A stretch of 64,000 nt of DNA from Xanthomonas fragariae (GCF_017603965.1 NZ_CP071955.1:2356001-2420000); one strand, 5' to 3'; positions 28,669-37,490 are shown, counted from the stretch's first letter. The notes: generated from the sequence alone by a model not told the origin. Translations and numbers: made by a program.

Positions 28669-29271
28669 GCTGGAACAATGGGAAGCCGGAGCTCGTCGCC
28701 CTCGTCGGCCGGCCACTCCAACCGATACGCCTCATGCGTTCGCACATTCAGCGCATCGGCATCATCGATCGTCGGCGCACTCACCTGCGTCAGCGCGGTG
28801 TAGTACTGCTGCATGTACTCCAGATAGTGCTCGCCCACTATCTGCGCGCCATCGTCTTCGACGCTGCCAGGCCCGCGGTCGCAGCGTGCCTGGCGATGGA
28901 TCGCGTCCCAAGTAAAGCTCGCCACACACTGCGGTTTGCGCAGCGAAATCGTCAACGCTTCGTTCAACTCGACCTGCGGCAGCGTCGGCACCGGCGACAG
29001 CACCGCGACTAAGGCGTCCTGTCCGGCCAGCACCGGCGAACTGCGCACGTCAGCCCGTATGCCACCGCACCCAATCCCACATCGGCAGGCTGGCACCCAA
29101 CAGCCCCAGTTTCGGCACTCATTCGCGGGGGAAGCGCCCGGCATCGAAAGCATCGCCGAGCGCCGGCGACACCCGCGGGTCGGTAAAGCGTGCCACTGCG
29201 TCCTGCACCGCCTGCTGCTGGTCGGTCGGCAGCGCGCGTACATCGAAAAAATCATCAGGACGCACCGGCAT
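28669..29271 (-). pseudogene. Composite remnant: acyl-CoA dehydrogenase 5' end followed by an unidentified C-terminal fragment
   Basis: ATG 29271 opens a frame PVRPDDFFDVRALPTDQQQ, with FTDPRVSPAL and a terminating TGA after GRFPRE; beyond it LGLLGASLP and VGLGAVAYGLT appear in different frames. Together these resemble the N-terminus of an acyl-CoA (glutaryl-CoA type) dehydrogenase. From about 29040 a different frame carries an acidic fragment (VAVLSPVPTLPQVELNEALT ... EAYRLEWPADEGDELRL) that ends next to the MITE. At least two frameshifts and one stop; nothing functional can be made. Confidence 0.45.
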
Positions 29272-29360
29272 GTTTGCTTCCACTACAGGAGGAAGCGGCG
29301 ATTATCTGTCGGTTGCCGGCCCAACATCGCGTGCCCTCGCCTGCACGCGATGATCCAAAC

Positions 29361-29385
29361 GAAAAGAGCCGGCAGTGCCGGCTCT
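29361..29385 (-). terminator. Terminator of the glycine-zipper protein gene
   Basis: Perfect stem AGAGCCGGC / GCCGGCTCT with a 3-nt loop; on the minus strand it is followed by TTTTCGTTT. It lies 30 bp after the stop codon of the gene at 29416. Confidence 0.8.
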
Positions 29386-29415
29386 CTCGTTGCTCGCGCG
29401 CTATTACTGCGCAGA

Positions 29416-30207
29416 TTACTGACGGGTGCTCAAGCCATCCTGACGGACGTTGAATTCACTTGCCGTCGATGCGGTCTGGGTCACCAGCTGACCATCGACC
29501 ACCGGCAAACGATCGCTGGCCGGCTTGTCGTTCATGCGCACGGTCTTTTCGAAACCATCGTAACGGTAGGTCACCTCATAGGCCACCACGTTGTCGGCAT
29601 CGCCCAACGAAATGCGCTCGCCCGGCTTGTTGTCCATGCGCATGGTGCCGGTGGTGCCATCGGCATTGCGGTAGGTGACGTCATAACCCACTACACGCGA
29701 GGACTGCGAATTAGCGTTTTCGGTATGGCACTGGCGCTCGGTACGATCGACAACGCGGCCGCCGACATGCTCGCGGTCCACGCGGTTGCCAACCATACCG
29801 CCACCAACCGCACCAGCCACCGTAGCCAGCTTGCGGCCATTGCCACCACCGACCTGGTTACCCAGCAGACCGCCGATCACGGCGCCAACCACCGTGCCGC
29901 CGACGTTGCCGTCGCGCTCGGGCAGACGCTCCTGCACCACCACGTCGCGGCAGACTTGGCGCGGCGAGGAGCTGGTGGTGGTTTCGCGGATGGCAGCGCT
30001 GTTGACAACCTGCGCGTACTGCGGCTTACGCTCATTAATCGGCGCGACCTTGATCACATCAGCGTATTCCAGACCGCGCGGCGCCGGCTGCCCATTAGCC
30101 ACAAAATCGCCGGACAAAGGACGATTATTCATGAAAGCGGCAGTGGCCACGCCTCCGGCCAGCAAGGCACCTGCGGCGACCAGTATAATTGTCGTATTGC
30201 TCTTCAT
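29416..30207 (-). CDS. Glycine-zipper 2TM domain envelope protein
   Basis: 263 residues. One N-terminal membrane or signal segment (TIILVAAGALLAGGVATAAF). A glycine-zipper module (GGTVVGAVIGGLLGNQVGGG ... AGAVGGGMVGNRVD) occupies the middle, as in the Rickettsia 17-kDa antigen/SlyB class. The second half has two YDVTYRNADG / YEVTYRYDGF repeats with MRMDNKPGER / VRMNDKPASD, a duplicated small beta domain. Likely periplasmic or outer membrane associated; role unknown. Confidence 0.8.
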   Translation of the reverse strand: MKSNTTIILVAAGALLAGGVATAAFMNNRPLSGDFVANGQPAPRGLEYADVIKVAPINERKPQYAQVVNSAAIRETTTSSSPRQVCRDVVVQERLPERDGNVGGTVVGAVIGGLLGNQVGGGNGRKLATVAGAVGGGMVGNRVDREHVGGRVVDRTERQCHTENANSQSSRVVGYDVTYRNADGTTGTMRMDNKPGERISLGDADNVVAYEVTYRYDGFEKTVRMNDKPASDRLPVVDGQLVTQTASTASEFNVRQDGLSTRQ

Positions 30208-30353
30208 AACCAGCTCCGGGCGGACGCACCGCTGTTATTGACGGTCGTGATTCCAGCACGGGGACCCTGAATGAAAACGCCCTCGCTCATGAACGCGGAG
30301 GTTAAGTTCAGCTAGCGGTTATTTCATGGATCCCTAACAGCGGGAGCATTTGC

Positions 30354-30569
30354 ATGCGAAATCCCGTCACCTCACGCGCGCTGGATTGGGCCAGCAGGCT
30401 GCGCTACCCCACCTTGTTCAAGCTGGCCGCCGCGCTGTTTCTGGTCGACCTGGTGATCCCGGACCCGCTCCCTTTCCTGGATGAACTGTTGTTCGGCCTG
30501 AGCACGCTGCTGCTGGCCAACTGGAAGACGCGCAAGGCGCCGCTATCCGCGCCGGTCCGCCGCGACTGA
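30354..30569 (+). CDS. DUF6116-like small membrane protein
   Basis: 71 residues with one hydrophobic segment (LFKLAAALFLVDLVIPDPLPF) and a second shorter one (LLFGLSTLLLANW). The DLVIPDPLPFLDELLFGL motif recalls a small conserved protein family found upstream of tatD in xanthomonads. Its stop overlaps the tatD start by one base (TGATG), so translation is likely coupled. Confidence 0.65.
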   Translation: MRNPVTSRALDWASRLRYPTLFKLAAALFLVDLVIPDPLPFLDELLFGLSTLLLANWKTRKAPLSAPVRRD

Positions 30570-31336
30570 TGCAGTTGATCGATAGCCACTGCCATCTGGA
30601 TGCCGGCGCGTTCGACCACGACCGCGCAACCGTCATCGCACGCGCGCAGGCCGCCAACGTCATGCAGCAGGTGGTGCCGGCGATCACCGCCGCCAGCTGG
30701 CCTGGCCTGCGCGCTGTCTGCAAGCAGGCGCCGGGGCTGTACCCGGCCTACGGGCTGCATCCGATCTTTCTCGATCGGCACCGCCCAGAGCACCTGGACC
30801 TGCTGGCCGAGTGGATCGAACGCGAGCGCCCCTGCGCGATCGGCGAGTGCGGGCTGGATTTCTCCCTGGACGGGCTGTATGCGCAGACGCAACGCGACTA
30901 TTTCGATGGCCAATTGCAACTGGCCAAACGCTTCGACCTGCCGCTGATCGTGCATGCGCGCCGCGCCACCGAAGAGGTCATTGCACGCATCAAGGCGGTC
31001 GGCGGCCTGCGCGGTGTGGTGCACAGCTTTGCCGGCAGCCCCGAGCAGGCACAGCAATTATGGAAGCTGGATTTCATGATCGGCCTGGGCGGCCCGGTCA
31101 CCTACCCGCGCGCCAGTCGCCTGCGCGGGCTGGCAGCGAACATGCCGCTGCAGCATCTATTGCTGGAAACCGACGCGCCGGACCAGCCGGACGCCAGCAT
31201 CCGCGGCCAACGTAACGAGCCGGCGTATTTACGCACGGTGCTGGAATGTATCGCGCAGCTACGCGGCGAAAACGCCGACCGTATCGCGGCGCAGACAACG
31301 GCCAATGCGCGGAGAATGTTTGGATTGCCGAACTGA
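30569..31336 (+). CDS. tatD: TatD family metal-dependent hydrolase
   Basis: 255 residues, TIM-barrel DNase/amidohydrolase type. Metal ligands: DSHCHLD near the N-terminus, the Glu of AIGECGLDF, LPLIVHARRA, VVHSFAG and ETDAPDQP near the C-terminus. TatD proteins are 3'-5' exonucleases linked to DNA quality control. Translationally coupled to the small membrane protein upstream. Confidence 0.92.
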   Translation: MQLIDSHCHLDAGAFDHDRATVIARAQAANVMQQVVPAITAASWPGLRAVCKQAPGLYPAYGLHPIFLDRHRPEHLDLLAEWIERERPCAIGECGLDFSLDGLYAQTQRDYFDGQLQLAKRFDLPLIVHARRATEEVIARIKAVGGLRGVVHSFAGSPEQAQQLWKLDFMIGLGGPVTYPRASRLRGLAANMPLQHLLLETDAPDQPDASIRGQRNEPAYLRTVLECIAQLRGENADRIAAQTTANARRMFGLPN

Positions 31337-31379
31337 TCGGACACGCGCTGCTGCACGACGTGGCAACGCGCGCCTGATA

Positions 31380-32210
31380 TCACGGCGCCGCCGCAACCTC
31401 GGCAGCTGGCATCGCTGCAGCGGCTTTTGGTTTGAGCAGCATCTCCAACGCCTTGCCCACCGCGACAAATGCAAATGTGCCGGTAATATGCGTGGCTGAG
31501 CCCAGCCCTGCCCCGCAATCCAGCTTGAGCGTGGCATCGGCATCGAGCTGAGGGCGAATCCCGCACACGCTGCCATCGGACTGCGGGTATTTGACGTTTT
31601 CCAGCGAGTACACCGCCGGCACACCGAAATAGCGCTGCGGATTCTTCGGAAAATTGAAATCGCTGCGCAGCTTTTTGCGAATCAGCGCCAGCATTGCATC
31701 GTGTTCGGTCCGCGAGACATCGCGCACGCGCACCAACGTGGGATCGGTGCGTCCACCAGCAGCGCCCACGGTCAGTAGCGGCAGCTTGCGCCGCCGGCAC
31801 CAAGCGATGATTTCGACCTTGACCCGGAAGCTGTCGCAGGCATCGATCACCAGATCGAAGCCGTCGCCGAGCAGACTTTCGATATTGCCGGCAGTGAGAA
31901 AAGATTCCACCGCATCGGCCTCGATGTCCGGATTGATCGCCACACAGCGCTCAGCCATCGCGCGCGCCTTGTTGCGCCCATACTGGCCCGCCAAGGCCGG
32001 TAGTTGCCGATTGGTATTAGACACACACAAATCGTCCGCATCGATCAGGCGGATGTGCCCGACGCCGGTGCGCGCCAATGCCTCGACCACCCACGAGCCC
32101 ACGCCGCCCATCCCGACCACCGCCACGCGACAGGCGGACAACCGCTCCACCGTGCCGACTCCATACAGCCGGTCGATACCGGCAAAGCGTTCACGCCATT
32201 GTGCTTTCAT
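31380..32210 (-). CDS. tcdA: tRNA threonylcarbamoyladenosine dehydratase TcdA
   Basis: 276 residues, E1/MoeB/ThiF fold. ATP-binding loop VVGMGGVGSWVVEAL, DADDLCVSNTNRQL, and VIDACDSFRVKV. TcdA (CsdL/YgdL) cyclises t6A37 of tRNA. The family's QRYFGVPAVYSLENVKYP segment is present. It converges on tatD. Confidence 0.92.
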   Translation of the reverse strand: MKAQWRERFAGIDRLYGVGTVERLSACRVAVVGMGGVGSWVVEALARTGVGHIRLIDADDLCVSNTNRQLPALAGQYGRNKARAMAERCVAINPDIEADAVESFLTAGNIESLLGDGFDLVIDACDSFRVKVEIIAWCRRRKLPLLTVGAAGGRTDPTLVRVRDVSRTEHDAMLALIRKKLRSDFNFPKNPQRYFGVPAVYSLENVKYPQSDGSVCGIRPQLDADATLKLDCGAGLGSATHITGTFAFVAVGKALEMLLKPKAAAAMPAAEVAAAP

Positions 32211-32272
32211 CGGCTTATTTTACGCGCGCCACCAACACTTGGCGCGACAACCCTGCATCCCAGGAACCACCC

Positions 32273-32701
32273 ATGTCGTCCACGCCTCCGGACCAATCAC
32301 GTGCGGCCCGCTACGCCTTCATGCTGGTGCTGGGTGTTTTGATCGGCCTGGTCACCACCGTGATGGTGGCGCGGGTGCTGCAAGCCAGGCGTAACCCGGT
32401 GCCGGATAGCCTGATGCAGGTAATGGCTCACCAACTGCGTGCGCTGCAGCCTGGTGCAGGTGCAGTCTGCACGGCCTCCCAGCAGCAGGCGCGGCTGCAG
32501 TCGCTGCGTCTGCTTGCCGATGAAGTGGAACCGGCCTTTCCCGCGATCGGCGAAGACCGTCGCTTCGGCGAACACGCGCAGGCATTGCGTGCGGTACTGG
32601 ATGGGACACAGCGCAGGCCGCTAGCGGACTGCAAGGCGATCGCCGCAGTCAGAACACAGGTGTCCGAAGCCTGCGAGGCCTGTCACCGCGACTTTCGATG
32701 A
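32273..32701 (+). CDS. Membrane-anchored cytochrome c'-like protein
   Basis: 142 residues. One N-terminal membrane segment (YAFMLVLGVLIGLVTTVMVARVL) and a helical periplasmic domain ending in a heme c motif, CEACH (C134, C137, H138), placed near the C-terminus as in cytochrome c'. A c'-type four-helix bundle is therefore likely, but no partner is evident in the neighbourhood. ATG 32273 is chosen because the frame upstream runs through an unlike Pro/Arg-rich stretch overlapping tcdA. Confidence 0.75.
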   Translation: MSSTPPDQSRAARYAFMLVLGVLIGLVTTVMVARVLQARRNPVPDSLMQVMAHQLRALQPGAGAVCTASQQQARLQSLRLLADEVEPAFPAIGEDRRFGEHAQALRAVLDGTQRRPLADCKAIAAVRTQVSEACEACHRDFR

Positions 32702-32830
32702 GGCCTGATGGCGACGGCGCTCGGGTTTCGTTAAGCCTGGAGTGGTCCAGTTGGTAGACCGTTCACCTGAACCATCACAGGATAACGTCGCCGCGGCCCT
32801 GACCGCTTTTGCCCCCCCCGGAGAGACCTC

Positions 32831-33313
32831 ATGAAGACCCGACTGCTCGTCATTGGCCTGGCTGCAACCGCGACCCTGGTTGGCTGCGCCACCTCTCAGC
32901 CCCAGTACGGCAGTTATCGCGGCGACCGCGGTTATGACCAAGGCTACTCGCAGCAGCAGGCGCACTGTGCGGATTGCGGCATCGTGACCCGGATCGACGA
33001 GGTTGGCCCGACCCGCACCGCGCCCACCGGCACCGGCGCAGTGCTCGGCGGCATCGTCGGCGCAGTGGCCGGTCGCCAGATCTCCAAGGAAACCGGCGGC
33101 AGCAAGGGCAACAAGAACGTGTCGGCCGTGGCCGGTGCCGCCGCAGGCGCGCTGGCCGGTAACGCGATCCAGAACAACGTCACCAGCGACAGCTTCGATG
33201 TACAGGTGCGTATGGACGATGGCCGCGTCATCGTGGTGAACCAGCGCGACCTGGCCGGCGTGCGCGAAAACGCCTATGTGCGCGTGGTCAATGGCAAGGT
33301 GGTGCTACGCTGA
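32831..33313 (+). CDS. Glycine-zipper lipoprotein (SlyB/17-kDa type)
   Basis: 160 residues. Lipoprotein signal peptide LLVIGLAATATLVGCATS, then a Tyr/Gly/Gln-rich stretch, a Cys pair (HCADCG), and the glycine zipper (AVLGGIVGAVAGRQISK, AVAGAAAGALAGNAIQ). The C-terminal strand MDDGRVIVVNQRDL is typical of the family. An unusual C8 run lies in the leader just before the GGAGAG ribosome site. Confidence 0.85.
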   Translation: MKTRLLVIGLAATATLVGCATSQPQYGSYRGDRGYDQGYSQQQAHCADCGIVTRIDEVGPTRTAPTGTGAVLGGIVGAVAGRQISKETGGSKGNKNVSAVAGAAAGALAGNAIQNNVTSDSFDVQVRMDDGRVIVVNQRDLAGVRENAYVRVVNGKVVLR

Positions 33314-33392
33314 TCTGCGAACGCAAAGCGGCTGGCAGAACAACTGCCAGGTTCGGTTCGTCGCTCTTGGTTGAGATCGCGGAATGAATAAC

Positions 33393-33418
33393 AAAAAGGC
33401 CCGGTGGCGGGCCTTTTT
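33393..33418. terminator. Bidirectional terminator
   Basis: AAAAAGGCCCG / CGGGCCTTTTT with a 4-nt loop, between the convergent glycine-zipper lipoprotein and cold-shock genes, able to serve both strands. Confidence 0.88.
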
Positions 33419-33454
33419 GCTGTCTGCCTGCTGCGATGTGCGCCGTGCGGCGAC

Positions 33455-33670
33455 TCAGACCAACTGCACCGCATCGGCCTGCGGGCCCTTCTGACCTTGC
33501 ACCAGGGTGAAGCTGACCTTCTGACCTTCCTTGAGGCTCTTGAAGCCCTGGATCTGGATCGCGCGGAAATGGACGAATACGTCCCGGCCATTTTCGCAAC
33601 TGATGAATCCAAAGCCTTTGGCATCGTTGAACCACTTCACGACACCATTTTCGCGTTCAGTGTTGGACAT
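33455..33670 (-). CDS. Cold-shock domain protein
   Basis: 71 residues, a CspA-type beta barrel that binds single-stranded RNA and DNA. RNP-1 is KGFGFI and RNP-2 is VFVHF; the N-terminus [17 protein letters not shown] and the C-terminal [13 protein letters not shown] are typical. The 232 bp upstream (33671-33902) probably include its promoter and a long 5' leader, as is usual for csp genes. Confidence 0.94.
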   Translation of the reverse strand: MSNTERENGVVKWFNDAKGFGFISCENGRDVFVHFRAIQIQGFKSLKEGQKVSFTLVQGQKGPQADAVQLV

Positions 33671-33902
33671 CCTGACTGACTCCCTACGACACTGTGATGG
33701 ACTGGCGGTGGTGGCTGTGATTGAAAGGAGGAAGCGAGGTACAAGGATGTAGCGGATCAGACGATCTGCCGCATCATCAGGCCACGATTCGCGATGACCT
33801 TTGCAAACAGCAGCATCTTCAACTTAACCCGCACAAAACGAACTTTCAAGCACCTCTTGCACATTTCTGTCACACCTTGAACAGAGCATTTTCTAAACCA
33901 TC

Positions 33903-34388
33903 ATGGACACGACCGTTGTCTATTACATTCTGGCCGGAGCGCTGGTGCTTATTGGTTTTGCCGGCGTCATCCTGCCGGCGCTGCCGGGTCTGCCGCTGGT
34001 GTTCGCAGGCTTGCTGGTCGCCGCATGGGCAACCGGCTTTACCCACGTCAGCTGGATCACGCTGGTGATTCTTGCGCTGATCACCGCGCTGTCGTTCGTC
34101 ATTGACTTTTTCGCTACGCTCTACGGGGCGCAGCGCGTAGGTGCCAGCAAGCTGGCGTTGTGGGGCTCGGTGATCGGCGCCATTGTCGGCATCTTCTTCA
34201 TGCCGATCGGGCTATTTGTCGGCCCGTTCGCTGGTGCCTGGATTGGCGAGTACTACCAGACCCGCAGGACCGGGCAAGCCACCAAGGTCGGCGTCGGCAC
34301 CTGGTTGGGCATCATGCTCGGCACGGCGACCAAACTGGCGCTGGGCCTGTGCATGCTCGGCGTTTTTGCGATTAGCTGGTTTTTCTAG
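33903..34388 (+). CDS. DUF456 family membrane protein
   Basis: 161 residues, four or so hydrophobic segments: YYILAGALVLIGFAGVI, LPLVFAGLLVAAWATGF, ITLVILALITALSFVIDFF, and a Gly-rich pair (LWGSVIGAIVGIFF, FVGPFAGAWIGEYYQ). LPALPGLPLVFAG and GPFAGAWIGEY are the family signatures. Function unknown. It precedes a stretch of decayed sequence. Confidence 0.88.
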   Translation: MDTTVVYYILAGALVLIGFAGVILPALPGLPLVFAGLLVAAWATGFTHVSWITLVILALITALSFVIDFFATLYGAQRVGASKLALWGSVIGAIVGIFFMPIGLFVGPFAGAWIGEYYQTRRTGQATKVGVGTWLGIMLGTATKLALGLCMLGVFAISWFF

Positions 34389-34526
34389 GGATTTTTGGCA
34401 AATGCGGATGACGGCACTCATAGCCGTCGCTTCATCACTGCACTTATCCGTGCACGGTAGAGGCTGCATGAGCGGCCTCAGCCTCAATCACCTATCCAAC
34501 GACCGCGAAGATCCATTGTCGCGTTC

Positions 34527-34670
34527 ATGGAACCGAGTGATCCTCAATATCGTATCGGGCTGGATCGCGAGAACCGGGCCCTGACGCTGCGCCTGTGGTT
34601 CGGCATCAAGGAGGACCGCGCCGACGACAACAATCCTGATATCGAGAACAATCCTGATATCGAGAATTAG
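34527..34670 (+). CDS. Small ORF with Asn-Pro-Asp repeat, ending at a MITE
   Basis: 47 codons, MEPSDPQYRIGLDRENRALT then LRLWFGIKEDRADD and a repeat NNPDIE NNPDIE N encoded by a tandem 18-bp direct repeat at 34630-34666. The TAG stop is made of the last two bases of the TTA target duplication and the first base of the MITE, so the natural C-terminus may be lost. No family recognised; a chance or residual ORF is possible. Confidence 0.35.
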   Translation: MEPSDPQYRIGLDRENRALTLRLWFGIKEDRADDNNPDIENNPDIEN

Positions 34671-34811
34671 AGCGGCTAACAAAACGTAGCGAGCAGTCGT
34701 CAGGTGGGTGCGGACGGCGCGCAGGAACCGCAGTGTACACGTAGTAAATGCCGATTCCGAGCACCGGCCGCGCCCGCCTGGCGGTAAGAGCAGTCGTTTT
34801 GTTAGCCGCTC
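34670..34811 (+). mobile_element. 142-bp MITE, copy 2
   Basis: Terminal inverted repeats GAGCGGCTAACAAAACG and its exact complement, flanked by TTA on both sides (34667-34669 and 34812-34814). Non-coding. Confidence 0.92.
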
Positions 34812-35233
34812 TTACATGGGCTGCGGCGATGCCAGCTTGGTCTACAACCACGATTTCGCGCTGATCGCATGCCACTCGCTACGTGGCGGCGATCGCTCGC
34901 ACAGCTTGCTGCAGTTGGGATTACGGCTTCCTGATCACCAATTTTTTGCGCGGCCACGTGCAGGACTGACTGGCTGTCGCCAGACTGGCGCTCACGATGT
35001 TTTTCCAGCACATTCCAAATGCTGGTTTGCCACACCGCTCGGTAGAGTTAATAAAAATAGAAAAATCCGGCATATTCGCATGCCGGATTTTTCTATTTCT
35101 GGCACTCCAAGCGAAAAAATACGACCACCCGACTACGAAATTCTTTCGTACTCAGTGGCACACAGTCAACGCAACAATGATCACCTGATTGGCAGAGCGT
35201 CCGGCACTGCCAACGGCGCTGAAAGCGCGAAGT
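34812..35233. other. Gene-free interval with a strong hairpin
   Basis: 422 bp between the MITE and a carbonic anhydrase remnant. Short open frames on both strands show no recognisable family. It contains the 19-bp hairpin at 35055-35098. Confidence 0.5.
35055..35098. terminator. Perfect 19-bp hairpin, terminator-like on both strands
   Basis: Arms AAATAGAAAAATCCGGCAT and its exact complement, 6-nt loop. The AT-rich outer half and GC-rich core give an A tract and a T tract around the stem in either direction. No intact gene lies next to it now. Confidence 0.7.
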
Positions 35234-35584
35234 TCAAACCGACCACGAATTACCGGCATTGCGCACGATGAACATCTCGCCCAGTCCGCGACCGAACAGC
35301 AGCTCCGGCGGTAGGCGCAAATCCGAGCACGACACCAGGATCACGAACGGGGTCTGGCCCAGGGCAAGTTCCAGCCGGCGCTTGCTGTCGGAAATCACCT
35401 TTTTAGGACGGTTTTCGACGAATGCGGCGTTACCGTCACGCAGCACCTGCAACGCCTGCTAGGCGCTCAGATCGGTTTTCTTCGACCGAGCCGCGCGCAA
35501 GGCGAAAGGCAGAGACGCGGCGGCGGCGACCGGCACGCAACAGGCGCATTGCAGCAATTTTCGACGGGATGCAGGATGCGACAT
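35234..35584 (-). pseudogene. Beta-carbonic anhydrase, broken (amber stop and 3' truncation)
   Basis: ATG 35584 starts MSHPASRRKLLQCACC, a Tat-like signal (SRRKLLQ) followed by an Ala-rich region. Codon 42 is TAG where a sense codon is expected, then QALQVLRDGNAAFVENRP, VILVSCSDLRLPPELLFG (zinc Cys and the CSDLR motif) and FIVRNAGN. After RNAGN the match to beta-carbonic anhydrases stops, so the HxxC zinc-ligand half is missing. An exported carbonic anhydrase is lost here. Confidence 0.8.
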
Positions 35585-35616
35585 GGACGAGCCCGCGCTC
35601 TCTTTTGGCTCCGCGA

Positions 35617-35670
35617 TTTAAATACGTTTATAAATAATAAATACTCGAAAATATACTATAAACACGGGAT
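35617..35670. other. Unusually AT-rich 54-bp island
   Basis: The sequence around TTTATAAATAATAAATACTC and the following AATATACTATAAAC is far more AT-rich than its surroundings and lies upstream of the carbonic anhydrase remnant. It could be an old promoter or an H-NS target. Confidence 0.4.
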
Positions 35671-35793
35671 TTCTCCGCCGTGCCAAGGGCTTCAGGTCCA
35701 GTCCGTCAAACCCTCGCGGCGGTAGGTTTCCTGGGCAGTCGCTTCGTGCTGTTGCAGATGACCTGCATGCGAGCGTGCCACATCGACAACAAG

Positions 35794-35818
35794 GAAGCCG
35801 GAGCATGCTCCGGCTTTC
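35794..35818 (-). terminator. Palindromic terminator after fumarase
   Basis: Self-complementary GAAGCCGGAGCATGCTCCGGC core 22 bp beyond the fumarase stop; a perfect palindrome with a weak T-rich tail on the minus strand. Confidence 0.6.
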
Positions 35819-35839
35819 TGGATGCGACAGCGCGTTGAA

Positions 35840-37360
35840 TCAGGCCTCGACGACGACTGGAATCTTGCCAATGCGCGACTGCCATTGCCGCGGGCCAGTC
35901 TTGTGAACCGATTCGCCAGTGGAATCCACCGCCACGGTGACCGGCATGTCCTTCACCTCGAATTCGTAGATCGCTTCCATGCCGAGATCTTCGAATGCCA
36001 ACACGCGCGCGGCCTTGATCGCCTTCGACACCAAATACGCCGAACCGCCGACCGCCACCAGGTAGACGGCCTTGTTGTCGCGGATGGCCTCGATCGCCGC
36101 ATCGCCGCGCTCGGACTTGCCGACCATGCCTAGCAGACCGGTTTGCTCGAGCATCTGGCGGGTAAACTTGTCCATGCGGGTGGCGGTGGTCGGGCCCGCC
36201 GGGCCCACCACTTCGTCGCGCACCGGGTCTACTGGGCCGACGTAGTAAATGAAGCGGTTGGTGAAATCGACCGGCAGTTTTTCGCCACGATTGAGCATGT
36301 CGATCATGCGCTTGTGCGCAGCATCGCGACCGGTCAGCAGCCTGCCGTTGAGTAGAACCACTTCGCCCGGCTTGAAACTGACGACTTCTTCCCGGGTGAT
36401 GGTGTCCAGATCGACCCGGCGCGCGTTGGTGGGGTTGTAGGTGAGCTTGGGCCAGTCTTCCAGGGAGGGCGGATCCAACATCACCGGGCCGCTGCCATCC
36501 AGGGTGAAATGGGCGTGGCGGGTGGCGGCACAGTTGGGAATCAGCGCCACCGGCAGATTGGCGGCATGGGTCGGGTAATCCTTGACCTTGATGTCCAGCA
36601 CCGTGGTCAGGCCGCCCAGACCCTGCGCACCGATGCCGAGCGCGTTGACCTTTTCGTACAACTCAAGACGCAGTTCTTCGGCGCGATTGGAGGCGCCGCG
36701 CGCCTGCAGATCGACAATGTCGATTGGCTCCATCAACGCTTCCTTGGCCAGCAGCATCGCCTTCTCGGCGGTGCCGCCGATGCCGATGCCGAGCATGCCC
36801 GGCGGGCACCAGCCAGCGCCCATGGTCGGCACCGTCTTGAGCACCCAATCGACGATGGAGTCGGACGGATTGAGCATGGCGAACTTGCTCTTGGCCTCAG
36901 AACCGCCGCCCTTGGCCGCGACGATCACCTCGACATGGTGCCCGGGCACGATCTTGACGTTAACCACCGCCGGGGTGTTGTCCTTGGTGTTTTGGCGCTT
37001 GCCGGCGGGGTCGGCCAGCACGCTGGCGCGCAACTTGTTATCCAGGTGGTTGTAGGCGCGGCGCACGCCCTCGTTGACCATGTCGTCCACGCTCATTGTG
37101 GCGTCGTCCCAACGCACTTGCATACCGATTTCCAGGAATACGGTGACGATGCCGGTGTCCTGGCAGATCGGGCGATGGCCTTCGGCGCACATGCGCGAAT
37201 TGATCAGGATCTGCGCAATGGCGTCCTTGGCGGCCGGCGATTGTTCGCGCTCGTAGGCCGCCGACAGGTTCTTGATGTAATCGACCGGGTGGTAGTAGCT
37301 GATGTACTGCAGCGCGTCGGCGACGGACTGGATGAGGTCTTCCTGCTTGATCGAGGTCAC
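35840..37360 (-). CDS. fumB: Class I fumarate hydratase (iron-sulfur type)
   Basis: 506 residues, the FumA/FumB type that hydrates fumarate to malate with an oxygen-sensitive [4Fe-4S] cluster. Cluster Cys candidates: RPICQDTGI, CPPGMLG and PNCAATRHAHF. The N-terminal alpha domain (YHPVDYIKNLSAAYEREQSP) and C-terminal beta domain (GPAGPTTATRMDKFTRQML, VGGSAYLVSKAI) are complete. The gene seems intact although both flanks carry mobile or decayed DNA. Confidence 0.93.
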   Translation of the reverse strand: MTSIKQEDLIQSVADALQYISYYHPVDYIKNLSAAYEREQSPAAKDAIAQILINSRMCAEGHRPICQDTGIVTVFLEIGMQVRWDDATMSVDDMVNEGVRRAYNHLDNKLRASVLADPAGKRQNTKDNTPAVVNVKIVPGHHVEVIVAAKGGGSEAKSKFAMLNPSDSIVDWVLKTVPTMGAGWCPPGMLGIGIGGTAEKAMLLAKEALMEPIDIVDLQARGASNRAEELRLELYEKVNALGIGAQGLGGLTTVLDIKVKDYPTHAANLPVALIPNCAATRHAHFTLDGSGPVMLDPPSLEDWPKLTYNPTNARRVDLDTITREEVVSFKPGEVVLLNGRLLTGRDAAHKRMIDMLNRGEKLPVDFTNRFIYYVGPVDPVRDEVVGPAGPTTATRMDKFTRQMLEQTGLLGMVGKSERGDAAIEAIRDNKAVYLVAVGGSAYLVSKAIKAARVLAFEDLGMEAIYEFEVKDMPVTVAVDSTGESVHKTGPRQWQSRIGKIPVVVEA

Positions 37361-37490
37361 GGCTGGCTCTACGGCTGGCGGGGCAATCGGGCATTTTAAG
37401 CCAAACTCCGGGCGCGTCCCGGCGCCGCGTCGATGGAAGCGATTGACCGACGCGCGCGTTGCGCTTCGCCCGGCGGACCTTCGCCACTAA

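Noticed and set aside
28936..30270. 444-codon plus-strand ORF opposite the glycine-zipper gene
   Set aside because: Antisense shadow; the minus-strand gene has a signal peptide, repeats and a terminator.
35690..35791. Minus-strand coding-like end QQHEATAQETYRREGLTDWT before a TGA
   Set aside because: Could be the C-terminus of a lost gene, but the stretch is too short to support and has no recognised family.
36509..37399. Plus-strand 296-codon ORF opposite fumarase
   Set aside because: It is the antisense of a complete, conserved fumarase gene; its His/Asp/Gly-rich composition is the usual shadow pattern in high-GC DNA.
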